Shown: positions 1-10,433 of the stretch, one piece after another
Numbering within the stretch: the stretch's first letter is position 1
Layout: each line of letters begins with the position of its first letter
Source: Combretum micranthum
Lineage: Eukaryota > Streptophyta > Magnoliopsida > Myrtales > Combretaceae
Direction: 5' to 3'
DNA: 64,000 nt
Assembly (NCBI GenBank): GCA_024138025.1
Contig: JAMXBD010000400.1
Coordinates: forward strand, 248,001-312,000
Notes under the pieces: generated by a model
Told to the model about the DNA's origin: nothing
Databases searched by the model: none
Seen by the model: only the letters and a program-made list of their open reading frames with translations
Translations under genes and position numbers: made by a program

Positions 1-730
1 CATTGTTTGTGTTTGTAACTAATGTCATATGTAATGCAAAGATAATAATATGATTGATGTGGAAGTCTGTTGAGTATGTGATATGAGCTGTTTGTTTGTA
101 TTGACAAACTAAGATAATAAAAGTGATAATACAAATTGTCTGATGACTTGAGAAAGGCATAGTAATATTTGTGTATAATGTATGATCACCTTATGCCTGA
201 TTAAGAAATATTGGCTATATAATTAAAACAAACATGCATTACAGGAACTGCATTATTGCATATTTCAAAAGTGTGATAACCTGCTACGTATTAGTATTTC
301 GGTTCTTTGTTAATACTTGGTTTTTCTATACAAAAGATTTATAGTTCTACTTAAGATTATCTTTGTTTCATCGGTTCCACGAGAACTAAGTGGTAACGAA
401 GGGCATCGCTTGTGGTATCACTTTGAAATTACTAATATTTGGGAGTTTCTATGGATTGATGTAGGAAATGGTCAGTTAAAATACCCTTAAATTAAAATGA
501 TAATTAAAAACTAGAAATCATTGATTTTTCTGTATACTTAGTTTCTCCTAGGCACGTGGGTCATTAAGTAATTGTCCTTTAACCTTGATGAAAGGTGTAA
601 ATCTCTTACCTGTTTAGATTCTAGATCTTCCAGACTTATATTTTGAGTATTTGTCTAATTATTGCATTACATATGATTGTTAACAAATTTGCTTGATGTG
701 TAATATATTTGGTTATTCACTAAGCCCGTG

Positions 731-806
731 GTTTCGTTTACACTCCTAAAGACCTTTCAGGCTTATTCTATGACCTTGGCTCGTTTCTTCCAGGAGCATG
801 ACTCCG
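731..806 (+). other. Possible upstream exon of the antisense ORF
   Basis: One frame reads LLKTFQAYSMTLARFFQEHD and stops at a clean donor (CCG|GTAAG at 807). The phase does not match the next block without a one-base indel, so the link is tentative. The rest of 1-1130 shows no other coding signal. Confidence 0.25.
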
Positions 807-1149
807 GTAAGATTTAGAAGCTAGAAGAATTAGGATATTCAGGATAAGTGGTTTATTTTTATGTCCTAATTATAAAATAGTTAATATTTGAAATATCGGT
901 ATATGTATTTAGAGACTGATAAGTTATGAATATGGTTTGTAATATTATATTATTCAAGACTTTTGATGTAAGTTATTTTACTAATTTATGGCTTACATGT
1001 GTTTGTCATTTCTTATCGATGCAACTAAAAGATCCTATTTGTTTAAAGATATGTCATCTCTGAAGGTATACTAGTAATAGTATACATTATGGATTGTATG
1101 CTACTACTAGGGTACCGTTGGGGCATGATAGGCTGTGTGTATTTTACAG

Positions 1150-2096
1150 GGCGAGGAAGAGCTGGAGAGGGCAAGGGCCAGGATTGTCCAGCTGGAGAGG
1201 GAATTTTTTGTGGAACAAAAGGAAAGAGTTCAGTTTTATAATGAAGCCATGGAATTGATGGAGGAGAAGGAGAAGCTAATGAGTGACGTAAACTTGATGT
1301 CCTTGCATTCTCATTGCGAGTTTGCCGAGGTTAACTTGGTGCAAGTCCAATTGTAGAATAGCATTAGTGATCTTGAGGTGAAGTTGAGAGGTGCCAAGCA
1401 GGAGTAAGATGCTTTGCTTCATCAAGTGGATGAGGTAACTTTTGGCTTCAACATATTGAAGGAGAGTAATAAGGTGCTGGAGTTGAAGTAACATTCCCTT
1501 AAAGTTGGTTAGTTTCCTTTAAGGTTTTATTCCTTCTCATCCTTGTTATTCCTTTTGCTTTTACTTTGTAGGCTCAAGTAGCTAAGTTCGTGAGTGGGCA
1601 AGTCATTCTCGAGGCGACTAACAAGCGCGTGTTTTCGAAGCTCTTCAAGAGTCCAGAATGGAAAGAGCTTTAGCAGAGGATCGTGAGGGAGAGAGCTAAA
1701 GTTGTTAGTAACGAAGTGCTCAAGTAGTATTGTGTTCTCAATGGCTTCTTGGTTGTCCACTTTAGTCTGGCCAACAATATGGTTAGTGAAGAAGGTGAGG
1801 AAGAAGAGGACAAAGATGGTCAGGAGGGTAGCATTGCTGAGGTTGGGGATCGTGATGTGCAGGGATGTGCTGCCATTGAAGAAAGTGATGCCTAGATACA
1901 GCCCAAGGGGCTAACCAGGTAACTCTCGAAGTCATAGTCCCTGAGGCCATACTAGTGCCCAAGCTTAGTGTTGAGTGTCAGGCTGAGGTCGTTGCCATTG
2001 CCTTCATTGGAGGCAAAGCAGAGGTGGATGGTGATGCTCCTAACGTTCCTTAACTTGTGAAAAGTGAGGAGATTTTCACCGATTGCCAAACTAAAT
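1150..2096 (+). pseudogene. Antisense additional ORF (coiled-coil protein) of the Tat element
   Basis: This runs opposite to gag-pol and contains two exon-like blocks. The first (1150-1503) follows a TTTTACAG acceptor and encodes EEELERARARIVQLERE, FYNEAMELMEEKEKL and LEVKLRGAKQE, a long acidic/basic coiled coil. A possible donor at 1504 and an acceptor TTTGTAG ending at 1571 join it in frame to the second block (1572-2096): AQVAKFVSGQVILEATNK, SPEWKEL, VLK-stop-YCVLNGFLV, then a very acidic tail. A one-base shift is needed near 1895-1910. Stops lie at 1354, 1405, 1489, 1671, 1725, 1893 and near 2055. Antisense ORFs between integrase and the 3' LTR, with plant-mobile-domain or Transposase_28-like proteins ending in coiled coils, are known in some Tat elements. 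The N-terminal domain is not visible. A captured host gene is the alternative. Confidence 0.55.
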
Positions 2097-3634
2097 AAGT
2101 TTTTTTTTTTTGTCTATTAATGTAATGCAATCTAAGTTTAAGGCTCATTCATAGTAGCTGTTGTTTTCCCTTTGATGGCTCCAAATGCAAAACTTTCATT
2201 TAATGAACTTTTTCGTCGTTGTTCCATGAGTACATAAGTTTCTCTTTATCAATTTATTTTGCAGCATAACTTAGGTCTTCTTTTTGTTTTCTCTTTCTTA
2301 GTGTAATATACTGTTTCTGTTGTTAGAAATTCTGCTAAGTGTTTGTGGCTTAGCGATGGTCTTCGAAGATCATGTTAGGGTTGGGTGGATCCAATGTGCC
2401 ATGTTGAGGTTACTCTTAGTTCACCTTATCCTTATTGAGTGATGTTTTAGCAATGATATTTAGCTGGCACTTTAGAAATGGTAGGCTCTTAGTAGGCTAT
2501 GGGTAGGTGATGACGTTGGGTTACAGGGTGATCTGCGTATGCATGGGGATTTTCTTTTCTAAAGTTCATATGTGCCTGATGTCTGACTAGAATGTTATGG
2601 TGATTTGTACTTGAGATTCTAGAGATTTTCACTATTGCTTATAAATAATTTCCTTGGCCAAGATACTTTGTTACATGTCAACCCTGGTCTTTGTTTCATA
2701 CATTCTGTTGTGTGAAATCCTTTCTTGTATTCTTGTATACTTGATAATTAATTGAATCATGTCGTTGCTCTTAGTCTGCTTCCTTTAGTTGGCGAGGTTG
2801 AGCCGTTAGGATTTATGGCTGGGAGTTTATTGCTCTATTGTCCCTGTTTATGGAGTCCATGGCTCTATAGCCTTTGTTTACCTAGGTCCGTCACCAAGGT
2901 TAGGCAATAGGTTAGGCATGTTGTCTAAGTTCTGATCTCCTTTGCCTGCTCTCTTGCTTAACCTAGGTCCGTCACCAAGGTCGTTCGGTTACTGTCTCTA
3001 CTGATCGGGTTGCGGTAATTATGGTGATGTGTTCAGGGCTGTCAGGGCTTGCCACCGTTTTGCAGCTCGGTCTCCTGATGGATTATTTAGGGTTAAGGTT
3101 GTCGAAGGGGTGCCTCCGACTCTTTTTTCTACTTCCAAGCTCCATTCCTTCAGCCACTTTTATGGCTAGTAGGATGGAAAAAAGGCAAGATGTTTGGAGG
3201 TCGCGCAATTAATGGCGTTAAGGCTTAGATATTTCTTATTGGAGATCGCCCACTAGTTGCTTCTCGTGCTGGGATTCCTGTTTGAACAATGCACCGCCAT
3301 CCTGTATATTTTAGGTCGTGGTGCTATCAAGGTGCTTTATTGCCCTTACTCAACTAGTTAACTTTGACCATCAGGCAAAGCGGGAGCTCTGGAAGATTTG
3401 CCCTCGAGGTAACCTGCTTGGGGTTGTTTCCTGCCCAAACCCACATTTTCGAGTTGGAAATGTTGCTCTTGATGAGGTTGTGGAGGAAGCTGAGTACTTC
3501 TAATTTGAGGTTCAAATTCCCTTTTGGAGTTCTCGGTTCAAAGCTCAAATATTTTTGGAGATTCTTACACTTGTAGAAATTTCATCTTGTACTTCTTTAG
3601 CTGGAATGCCAATCAAAACTAACTTGACTGAGAT
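2097..3634. other. Non-coding tail between the antisense ORF and integrase
   Basis: No domain was recognised. CCTAGGTCCGTCACCAAGGT occurs twice about 80 bp apart (near 2880 and 2960). A short frame near 3318-3503 with an acidic end (DEVVEEAEYF) could be a further scrap of the antisense ORF, but nothing else supports it. Confidence 0.4.
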
Positions 3635-3756
3635 GCAAGTCAAAACTATTGGAATTGCCTTTGTTTAATGGAGTTGACATTTCCAATTTTCCTTAGCAAG
3701 TCAAAACTATTGTAATTGCCTTTGTTTAATGGAGTTAACATTTCCATATTTCCTTA
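3635..3756. repeat. 61-bp tandem duplication
   Basis: Two adjacent copies (3635-3695 and 3696-3756), each starting GCAAGTCAAAACTATTG, differ at only a few positions. They are the third local tandem array in the post-integrase region of the Tat element. Confidence 0.85.
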
Positions 3757-3770
3757 AATTCTCTCTCTTT

Positions 3771-3811
3771 TCTTCTTCTTTTTCTTCTTCTTCTTCTTCT
3801 TCTTCTTTTTT
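3771..3811. repeat. (TTC)n microsatellite
   Basis: A nearly pure TTC run between the 61-bp duplication and the 39-bp minisatellite, all in the non-coding tail of the retrotransposon. Confidence 0.9.
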
Positions 3812-3853
3812 AATATTGTTTTGTTAAGCATTATGAGTTCATCTTTGTAGTTT

Positions 3854-4066
3854 TGAGGAGAGTTGTGTGAACTGTTGAGGGGAATTACCCTTAGGAGAGA
3901 GTTACTCGAGCTCTTGAGGCGAGTTGCCCCTAAGAGGGACTTACTTGAGCTCTTGAAGGGAGTTATGCTTAAGGGAGAGTTACTTAAGCTCTTTAGGGAG
4001 TTACTCTCAAGAGGGATTTACCTAAGCTCTCGAAGAGTTATCCTTAAGAGAAAGTTACTTGGGCTT
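3854..4066. repeat. 39-bp minisatellite, about 5.5 diverged copies
   Basis: Units of about 39 bp built around GAGTTACTTGAGCTCTTGA recur with 10-25% differences. On the plus strand they read as 13-residue units (ELLELLRRVAPKR, DLLELLKGVMLKG), which produces an open frame. I regard that frame as a by-product. Tandem repeats in the hypervariable region between integrase and the 3' LTR are known for Tat/Ogre elements. Confidence 0.75.
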
Positions 4067-4301
4067 TTTTATCACAAGAGGGCAGAGTTCTTTAAACTCC
4101 CAAGGCCCTTGCTTAACCCACCCCCTTTTTCCTTTTGAGATCTTAGTTTAGAGTAGTAGTAGGAGAAATCATATTGCCATCGAAGTGTCATTTCATTCAT
4201 AGCCTCTTTCATGTATTTAAAAGATTGCGTTCCCAGTTGTACATGTATGTGGCAAAACTAAGTTGTATCTATTCGAAGAACTTTCTTAAGATATTGGCAC
4301 T

Positions 4302-5340
4302 CTAAGTCCGGGGGATGAGTTTGCCCTCTAAAGTTTCAAGCTTGTATGCTTTATTTCCCAGGGTTTCTTTTACTTTAATGAGGTCTTCCCAATTCAGAGT
4401 GAGCTTTTCGTGAATTTCTTTTGCCCCTATTACCTCTAATTTGTTCCAGGCGAGGTCATTGAGGAGGAAAACCTTGTGCTTGATTTTTTTGTTGTAGCAC
4501 TTGGATACCCTTTGCTGGTAGGTTGCTACTCTCTTGCTCACTGTGTATTGAGTTTCTTATGTAGTGTCTAGCTTAGCACTAAGTCCTACCTTGTTGATGA
4601 GCTCATCATAGGATCAGACTCGTATGTTCGATAGCTTGAGCTCAATAGGTAGAACAACTTCAGATCCACAAGCCATTCAAAAAGGGTTTCCTCTGTTGAG
4701 GTTCGTTTGGTAGTGTGGTATCCTTAGAGGATACTGGGAAGCTCGTCTTCTCATTTGTCACTTAGCCGATCCACTCTTGCTTTTAAGCTCTACATTATAG
4801 TTTTATTGATTGCTTCGACTTAACCACTTGCTCGAGGGTGCGCGATTGAGGTATAGTGTGTCGTGATCTTGTATTTAGCTAAAAAATCCTTAATTGCTTT
4901 CGAGTTAAACCATCTCCCATTGTCTATTATAATGGAGTGGGGGACTTTGAATCTTACAAGATGTTGTTGTAGAGGACATGTCGAACATTCTTGTCTGTGA
5001 CTTTTGCTACTGCTTCAGCTTCTAGCCACTTTGTAAAATAGTCACACCCAACTATGATGGACTTCCTTTGTCCTGTCGAAGGAGGGAATGAACTGAGGAT
5101 ATCGAGTCCCCACATGGCGAACCGCCACAGACTAGTGAGGTAGTAGATTTGTACTTAGCATGTGATTGATGGGGGAAATTTTTTGACATCCTTGCATTGT
5201 TGTACAAATTCCTTGCCATCAGTTTTCATTGTGGGCTAAAAGTAACTAGCTTGCATGACTTAGGTGTGCCATGATTGAGCTTTGATGTAGTTGCTGCATT
5301 CCTCACATGGATGTCTTCCAAAACTTGTTATCCTTCCTCT
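4302..5340 (-). pseudogene. Integrase remnant of the Tat element
   Basis: A weak zinc-binding region near 5300-5150 is followed by the catalytic core. It contains G-L-D-I-L, then P-S-T-G-Q-R-K-S-I-I-V, then D-Y-F-T-K-W-L-E-A-E, all typical of integrase, and later I-I-D-N-G-R and A-S-G-stop-V-E. The three acidic positions of the DDE triad can still be recognised, but frameshifts and stops interrupt the chain. The last open block (4541-4302) is the C-terminal domain: TYQQRVSKCYNKKIKHK, then a W-E-D-L stretch, A-Y-K-L-E and L-E-G-K-L-I-P-R. The tandem repeats begin about 235 bp further downstream. Confidence 0.8.
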
Positions 5341-5629
5341 AGACGCAAACAACAAAGTAAGGGGAAACTAAAGCCTTTTTTGCACAAGGCTCCATTAATC
5401 AAGGTGTAGTTTGTTGCCTTAAATAGCTGTTTTTTCACCTCTGCCCTATCTAGGGACAACGTACCGTCTTTCAGGCATGTCTCTATCGGTGTTATCTAGC
5501 TTGGTGATGGGGCTGCTTGTTGTTGCTTGAGTACCTCATGGGTTTCACTTACTGTGGATTTTTCTAGGAGGAATTTCACAAAAAATTTTCCTGCAATTTT
5601 GCCTAGGTTAAGGATTATCATAGCGGTAA

Positions 5630-6005
5630 GCTTTGAAAGCTTATCGGCTTTCGAATTATCAGCCCTAGGTATTTTGATGATGTCCTAAGAGGATAGTTCT
5701 TTAGTGAGAGATTGGATTGCTTTTAAGTATCCATCCATCTCTTCACTCTCTGCTTCATACATTCTCTCAACCTGTTGTACCACGAGTTAGGAGTCTGAAA
5801 AAATTTTGAGGTCCCTTATATCCGTACCGATGCTTGTTGCAAGCTTTAGCCCGGCTAGTAGGCCTTCGTACTTTACCTCATTATTGCTTGTAGGGAATCC
5901 AAATTTCAAGGTGTAACAGATTTTGACTTCGTGAGGTCCTTTTAGAACAAGACCGACCCCACTTCCCCTTTGTGTGGAGGATCTATCTACGTGGGAAGTC
6001 AACAC
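5630..6005 (-). pseudogene. Second, archaeal-type RNase H (aRH) remnant
   Basis: The frame reads GSGVGLVLKGP, then FGFPTSNNEVKYEGLLAG, then L-K-I-F-S-D-S, and after a stop LVVQQVE. Downstream is IPRADNSKADKLSKL. These are signatures of the additional archaeal-type RNase H that Tat-lineage elements carry between the ordinary RNase H and integrase. The stop after FSDS replaces a usual glutamine (CAA to TAA). Several catalytic acids are still present, but the frame is broken, so no activity is expected. This domain is the main reason for placing the element in Tat rather than Athila or the chromoviruses. Confidence 0.75.
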
Positions 6006-6214
6006 AACTTTCTGCTGATCTTTTGAATCGGGCGTACTGGAGTACTACAACATAAAATCTACTAGCATTTGTGCTTTGATGGCGCCTTGGGGTTGATATT
6101 GTACCCCATAGGCACTCAGCATTCTTCTAAACATGTCGGGTTTTTGGAGGACCATCCTAAGTGGTACATTAGTGAGAACATGATTTGGTGTGCCTAGAAA
6201 TATGGAGGCAGCAG

Positions 6215-6530
6215 CGGGCCGACACCATAATTGCTAGATCGAACTTTTCCAACTTGGAATATCTTTGTTCTACTCCATAGAGGACATGAATGATGTAGTA
6301 TATAGGTTGGTGTTGTTTACCTTCTACTCGAGTTAGGATCGATGATAGAGTCTAGTTGCTTATTGCGAGGTGTGAATACAAAGTTTCTCCTGGAATTGGG
6401 GTCGTTAATACATGAGGTTTTGTAAAGAAATGCTTCAGGTCGTCAAAAGCTTCCTGGATCTTTTTAGTCCACTCAAACTTGTCAAGTTTTTTAAGGATAG
6501 TAAAGAATTTTGGACACCTTTTGGCACTTT
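6215..6530 (-). pseudogene. Gypsy-type RNase H (and connection) remnant
   Basis: Minus-strand translation gives FEWTKKIQEAFDDLKHFF, the standard start of the region joining reverse transcriptase to RNase H. After it come Q-P-I-Y-Y, E-Q-R-Y-S-K-L-E-K and D-L-A-I, typical of the gypsy RNase H segment. A stop lies after LAISN. This is the first of two RNase H domains. Confidence 0.65.
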
Positions 6531-6599
6531 TAAGTAGAAACTTGCTTAGTGCAGTTACTTTGCTAGCGAGCTGTTATACTTCTTTAACCGAAGAAAAGG

Positions 6600-7200
6600 G
6601 AAGAGAAGAGGGGGGGAGGGCAGGTGGAGGGGTGGGGCTTCATTCTATAATTGCCCTGATTTTTTCAGGGTTGGCTTTGATCCTTCTTTATGACACAATG
6701 TACCCTAGAAATTTTCTTGAAGTGGTCTCAAATGCACTTTTTTGTGGGTTGAGCTTCATGCTATAAAAACATAGGTGGTCAAAAGTATCTTAGAGGTCAT
6801 GGAGCTGATATTTCATTTGCTTACTTTTCAGGACCATGTCATTAATGTAGACTTCCATGTTCTTACTGATATGGGGCTTGAATACCTCAGTGACTAGCCT
6901 CTAGAAGGTGACTCCGGCATTCTTTAGCTCGAATGGGGTGACAAAAGAAGTGTGTATTTTGTTAGTCTTACTCATCTTAATTTAGTTGTAGCTTAATAAA
7001 GCATCCATGAAAGTTAGCAGCTCGTGACCTGAGGTGCTGTTGACGAATTGGTCTATCCGAGGTAGTGGGAAACAGTCCTTCGGGCATACTTTGTTAAGGT
7101 CGGTGTAGTCTTTACATATCTGCCATTTCCTATTAGTTTTTTTAACTAATACTACATTGGCCAACTAGGTCGGGTGCTTTCCTCCTTAATCAATCCAACT
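6600..7200 (-). pseudogene. Reverse transcriptase remnant of the Tat element
   Basis: The strongest open part is 7164-6982, with LANVVLVKK, then W-Q-I-C-K-D-Y-T-D-L-N-K and C-P-K-D-C-F-P-L-P-R-I-D, which are fingers and palm motifs of plant gypsy reverse transcriptases. Further on are F-E-L-K-N-A-G and then Y-I-N-D at the place of the Y-x-D-D box, so one of the paired catalytic aspartates is lost. About ten residues before F-E-L-K-N-A-G seem deleted. Stops occur after LLSYN and within TF-stop-RLV, DL-stop-DTF and VS-stop-RRI, all where glutamine is usual or plausible. Confidence 0.85.
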
Positions 7201-7828
7201 CACAAGAGCTTTTGGACTTGTTCTTCAGTGGCAGTCTGTCTCTCTGATGTGAAGTGTCGGATCTTCTAGCATACTAGCCTTTAGGTTTTGTTTATATTTA
7301 ATTGGTGTGTGATTATGTTTGAGCTAATGTCTAGCATGTCAGAAGGAGACTAAGCAAAAGCATCTTTATTTGCCCACAAGAACGTGATCAAGCTTATTTC
7401 AGTCAGGATAGATCGACATCCTTATTTTTGTGATATGTTCGGGTTATTATCTATGGCGACCTTCTCTGTAGTTTTTGCAGGTTCGCTCTAACATTCGTGT
7501 TGTCCTTCAATTCTACGATGCACACACGTCTCCTTTAAAGGCTTCGAATACAGTTTTCTAGACTGCTCTTGATCTCTTCGACATATTCCTATCCTTGTTT
7601 GGGGTAAGGAATTTGGCTTTAAGGTGAGGTTGGGAGACAATCATGTGGAATATTGACTGTGTGGCCCTCCCCAAGATAGCATTGTATGGGGACCAGTAGT
7701 CGACCACAAGGAAATCAATTTGGTTTATGGCATAACACTCCCCTTACCGAGTTCAAGGGGTAGGGTAATGATTCCTTGTGGGCAAATTGTTTGGTTTTCG
7801 AACCCATATAGCTCGTGGTCATACTGTT

Positions 7829-8038
7829 TTAGCTTAGGGTAAATTCATGCTTCATTTGTTTGTAGGCTTGGTTGAAGAGGATATTTGTACTGCTTCTAGT
7901 ATTGACTAGCACCCTTTTAACATAGTGGGCTGAGATAACTAAGGTGTCTTGGTGTAGGGTTTGGATCCCCCAGGGATTTGCATCGCTAAAAGAGATGGTG
8001 GTGTTAACCTTGACTCTCTTAGGCTCCAGGTTCATCAT
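7829..8038 (-). pseudogene. Retroviral-type aspartic protease remnant
   Basis: The frame contains HQDTLVISAHYVKRVLVN followed by TRSSTNILF and a Q-A-Y-K-Q-M stretch. In Tat proteases this position holds the catalytic aspartate in a D-x-G-S setting. Here the aspartate is asparagine and the glycine is arginine. Each difference fits a single G-to-A change. It lies between gag and reverse transcriptase as expected. The protease is therefore dead at its active site as well as truncated. Confidence 0.75.
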
Positions 8039-8265
8039 CTATCTTGACCCACTAGCTTACATCAAGAGCTTAACTTAGGCCGAGGTTAGCAGTCCCTCTA
8101 TGATGGTGTTGATTTTGTCGTGGCACTCCTTGTGGGGCATGTTGAATTAGGGCTGTTCTGAGTATAGGCCATGACATCCTTTTCTTTCTCATTAGTTCTC
8201 CACTTTTGAGCAGGTAGTTTAGGCTTCGTAACATCATAGTCGATGTACCACTTTAGCCAACCACG

Positions 8266-9752
8266 TCATATGGTGTCTTTGATGGTGCTCTTGAGATGTG
8301 AACGGTTTTTTGTATCATGCCCGTGATAGCGGTGATACTTGCAATATTCTCTTGATTCCTTTCGCCTTGAGCTGGGCCTCATGGGAGATGCTAGTTGGAG
8401 GCCTTGACTTTTTACTTCAAGGAACACATTGTGCACAAGTAGCATTGGAAGGGTAAACCCATTGTACATCAGGAAGAGTTTTCTCTTGCCACCGTGCTTG
8501 TGACCGTTTTGACCTGGTTGTGTCTCAATTCGGTTATTGAAGTTGCATCGATCTTTATGGCACCCCTTGCCTCGATGCTGATTGGGTTCAGCTTGAGCGG
8601 GTTCAACTTTTACCTCGGTATCTTTCTTGGCATTTTTGGTATCTTCTTATTGTGTATATTTCTATGCTTTCTCTCTTATTTGTTCCAGTATGGTGAGGTG
8701 GCATTTTGAGATTGAGTCGAAGAATGGGTTATCCGTGAGGACTCATTATTTGATGGCCTCGAGGGCCATGCCCTGATTTAGATTCTGAACATCTAGGCAT
8801 GCTTGATTGAACCTAGCTAACTAATCCTTTAGCATTTCGCCTTGTCTCTAACGGATGGTATACAGGTAGGAAGCATTTTTTTCTAGTGGCTTGTTGGCCA
8901 TGAAGTGAGCCACAAAAAAGTCACTAAGCTGATTGAACGAACTAATCATCTTTGATTCGGCTTATTGAATCAAACTCGAGTTATGCCCCAAAGAAGGGGA
9001 AAAGTCTTACACCATATTGCGTCTGAAAAGTTATGTATCGCCATGGTGGATTGGAATCTGACAATGTGATCTTTTGGGTCGGTGGTGCCATCATAGGACT
9101 CTAAGCTTGGGAGCCGAGCTACAGTAGGGAGCACTTCGGACCGAATTTTTGTAACCATGAGCATTTTGCTTAGGATTATCTTAGTAGTAGATCCATTCCG
9201 AAAGCTTTTTAATGGTAGATAACCTTCTCATCATATCTCTATCTCTTCAAGGGCGCATTCTTTTTTTGAGTTTGGTTGAGTTCCCTTAGCAAGAGGTATT
9301 GGTGTGCGTCCAGGACCTGTACGGTCTTCACTTGGATGTCCTTAATCACCCTTTTGATGTTTCAAAGGGGTTCAAGTTAGGTATTAGGACACTGTATGCT
9401 CGCAAAAGTTACTATAGGTGGCTCTCTCTAGGCTTCTAGAGATAGCAAGTCTTTGATACACATTTTGGGCTAGTTTTGAGCTGTGGGATGGTCTTCTATT
9501 GGAGGCACTACCCCACGGTGATACCGTGATATGCGAGTGGTCCCTTCTAAGTGACTCTTGGTCAATTCTAGATGGTGGATGAATTGGAAAGGCACTTCGC
9601 TGTGCACCGGAGGCCTGTGCTTCCAAGAGTAGGTTTTTCAGCCCTTCTAGCTCTATAATTCTAGCTTGAAGGAGGGTATCAGAACGTTCATTTTTAACAT
9701 TCTCGTACATGAGTTTTCTACATAAGTTTTCAAGCTCTAGTACGCCCTGCAT
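8266..9752 (-). pseudogene. gag: Tat retrotransposon gag remnant
   Basis: Gag forms the retrotransposon capsid. The segment 9752-9384 is an open N-terminal stretch with a short coiled coil (ELEGLKNLLLEAQ). The segment 9164-8970 carries the typical capsid motif (LPSLESYDGTTDPKDHI, then an F-Q-S-T-M stretch). The segment 8469-8266 carries the C-terminal motif CKYHRYHGHDT, typical of Tat gag. Stops and frameshifts separate the blocks. One stop follows GITRV, where the family has tryptophan, which fits a TGG-to-TGA change. It is the first coding block after the primer-binding site, with protease next. It cannot make a full capsid protein. Confidence 0.8.
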
Positions 9753-9983
9753 CCAAAAAAACCAATATTGCTGGCGAGGGGTAGTTCTTGGTCTTGCAAC
9801 TCATGAACTTTGTCGACTGTTGGAGCAGTTGCTGGCTACCCAAGAGTAGGATCGAGTTGATTCTTGCTTCGTTGGGGCCTTAACATTGTAAGAATCAAGG
9901 ATGTTTTAGTGGTTTCATGTTAAGGATTTAAGGGGGGTTTAAGTGTGAAAAAGGGGAAGATTTAGGAAGAGAAAAGGAGGGAT

Positions 9984-10001
9984 TTTCCATAGACAATGCC
10001 A
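9984..10001 (-). other. Degenerate tRNA primer-binding site
   Basis: Directly inside the 5' LTR the minus strand reads TGGCATTGTCTATGGAAA. This matches the TGGCGCC-type primer-binding site common in plant gypsy elements once several C-to-T and G-to-A changes are allowed. It fixes both the element's orientation and the inner LTR boundary. Confidence 0.5.
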
Positions 10002-10433
10002 TGTGTTGCACCAGTTGATTTCATTCATAGATTTAGGCTCTTATAAATATAGAAAAGCAATCTAAGAAGTGCTGGGGGGTTGCCCAACGCAGCTACTTTA
10101 ATGCTTAAGTTAGTCCATAGGTTTCCTTATCTCCTATAAGTATTCACTTATGTAAAGGAAAGATGGCTTCTCCATTTCCCTAGGAGAAAGGGTTATTTAT
10201 AGTTTTAAGGTCATACCAAAATGGGATCTATCGCATCTTTTTTGTTAGGGCAAATCTCCAGTTGGTAGTTGATTTGGCACCCGAGGTGAAGAAAGTACTC
10301 GAGCTAAGAGTTGTGACTGCATGGAGTATGGCCAAGATGATGATTTGCCTACCCCTCCAGTCCTGAGGTGGGACACGAGTATTTTTTAGCTTTCGAGTCT
10401 AGGCGACTAGGTGGTACTAAAAGATTATCAACA
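10002..10433 (-). repeat. Probable 5' LTR of the Tat element
   Basis: On the minus strand this block starts TGTTGATAATC and ends ...CA immediately before the primer-binding site. A good TATA box (CTATAAATAAC) lies on the minus strand near 10195-10206. The inner end is set by the primer-binding site. The outer end (10433) rests only on the TG dinucleotide and is less certain because the partner LTR is outside the window. Confidence 0.5.

Larger units (their letters stand above)
1..10433 (-). mobile_element. Decayed Tat-lineage Ty3/gypsy LTR retrotransposon, 3' end outside window
   Basis: Read on the minus strand, the order is LTR, primer-binding site, gag, protease, reverse transcriptase, RNase H, a second RNase H and integrase. 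That order is Ty3/gypsy. The second, archaeal-type RNase H and the antisense additional ORF after integrase are marks of the Tat/Ogre group. All domains are broken by stops, small deletions and frameshifts, so the copy is dead. More than 10.4 kb is present, and no copy of the 5' LTR was found near the left edge, so the 3' LTR is inferred to lie outside. Without it the target-site duplication cannot be checked. Confidence 0.85.

Noticed and set aside
3863..4138. 91-residue open frame with ELLELLRR-like repeats
   Set aside because: It is the translation of a 39-bp minisatellite. The periodicity explains both openness and leucine content.
6479..8709. Plus-strand open frames over the pol region
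   Set aside because: Shadows of the minus-strand gag-pol remnant.
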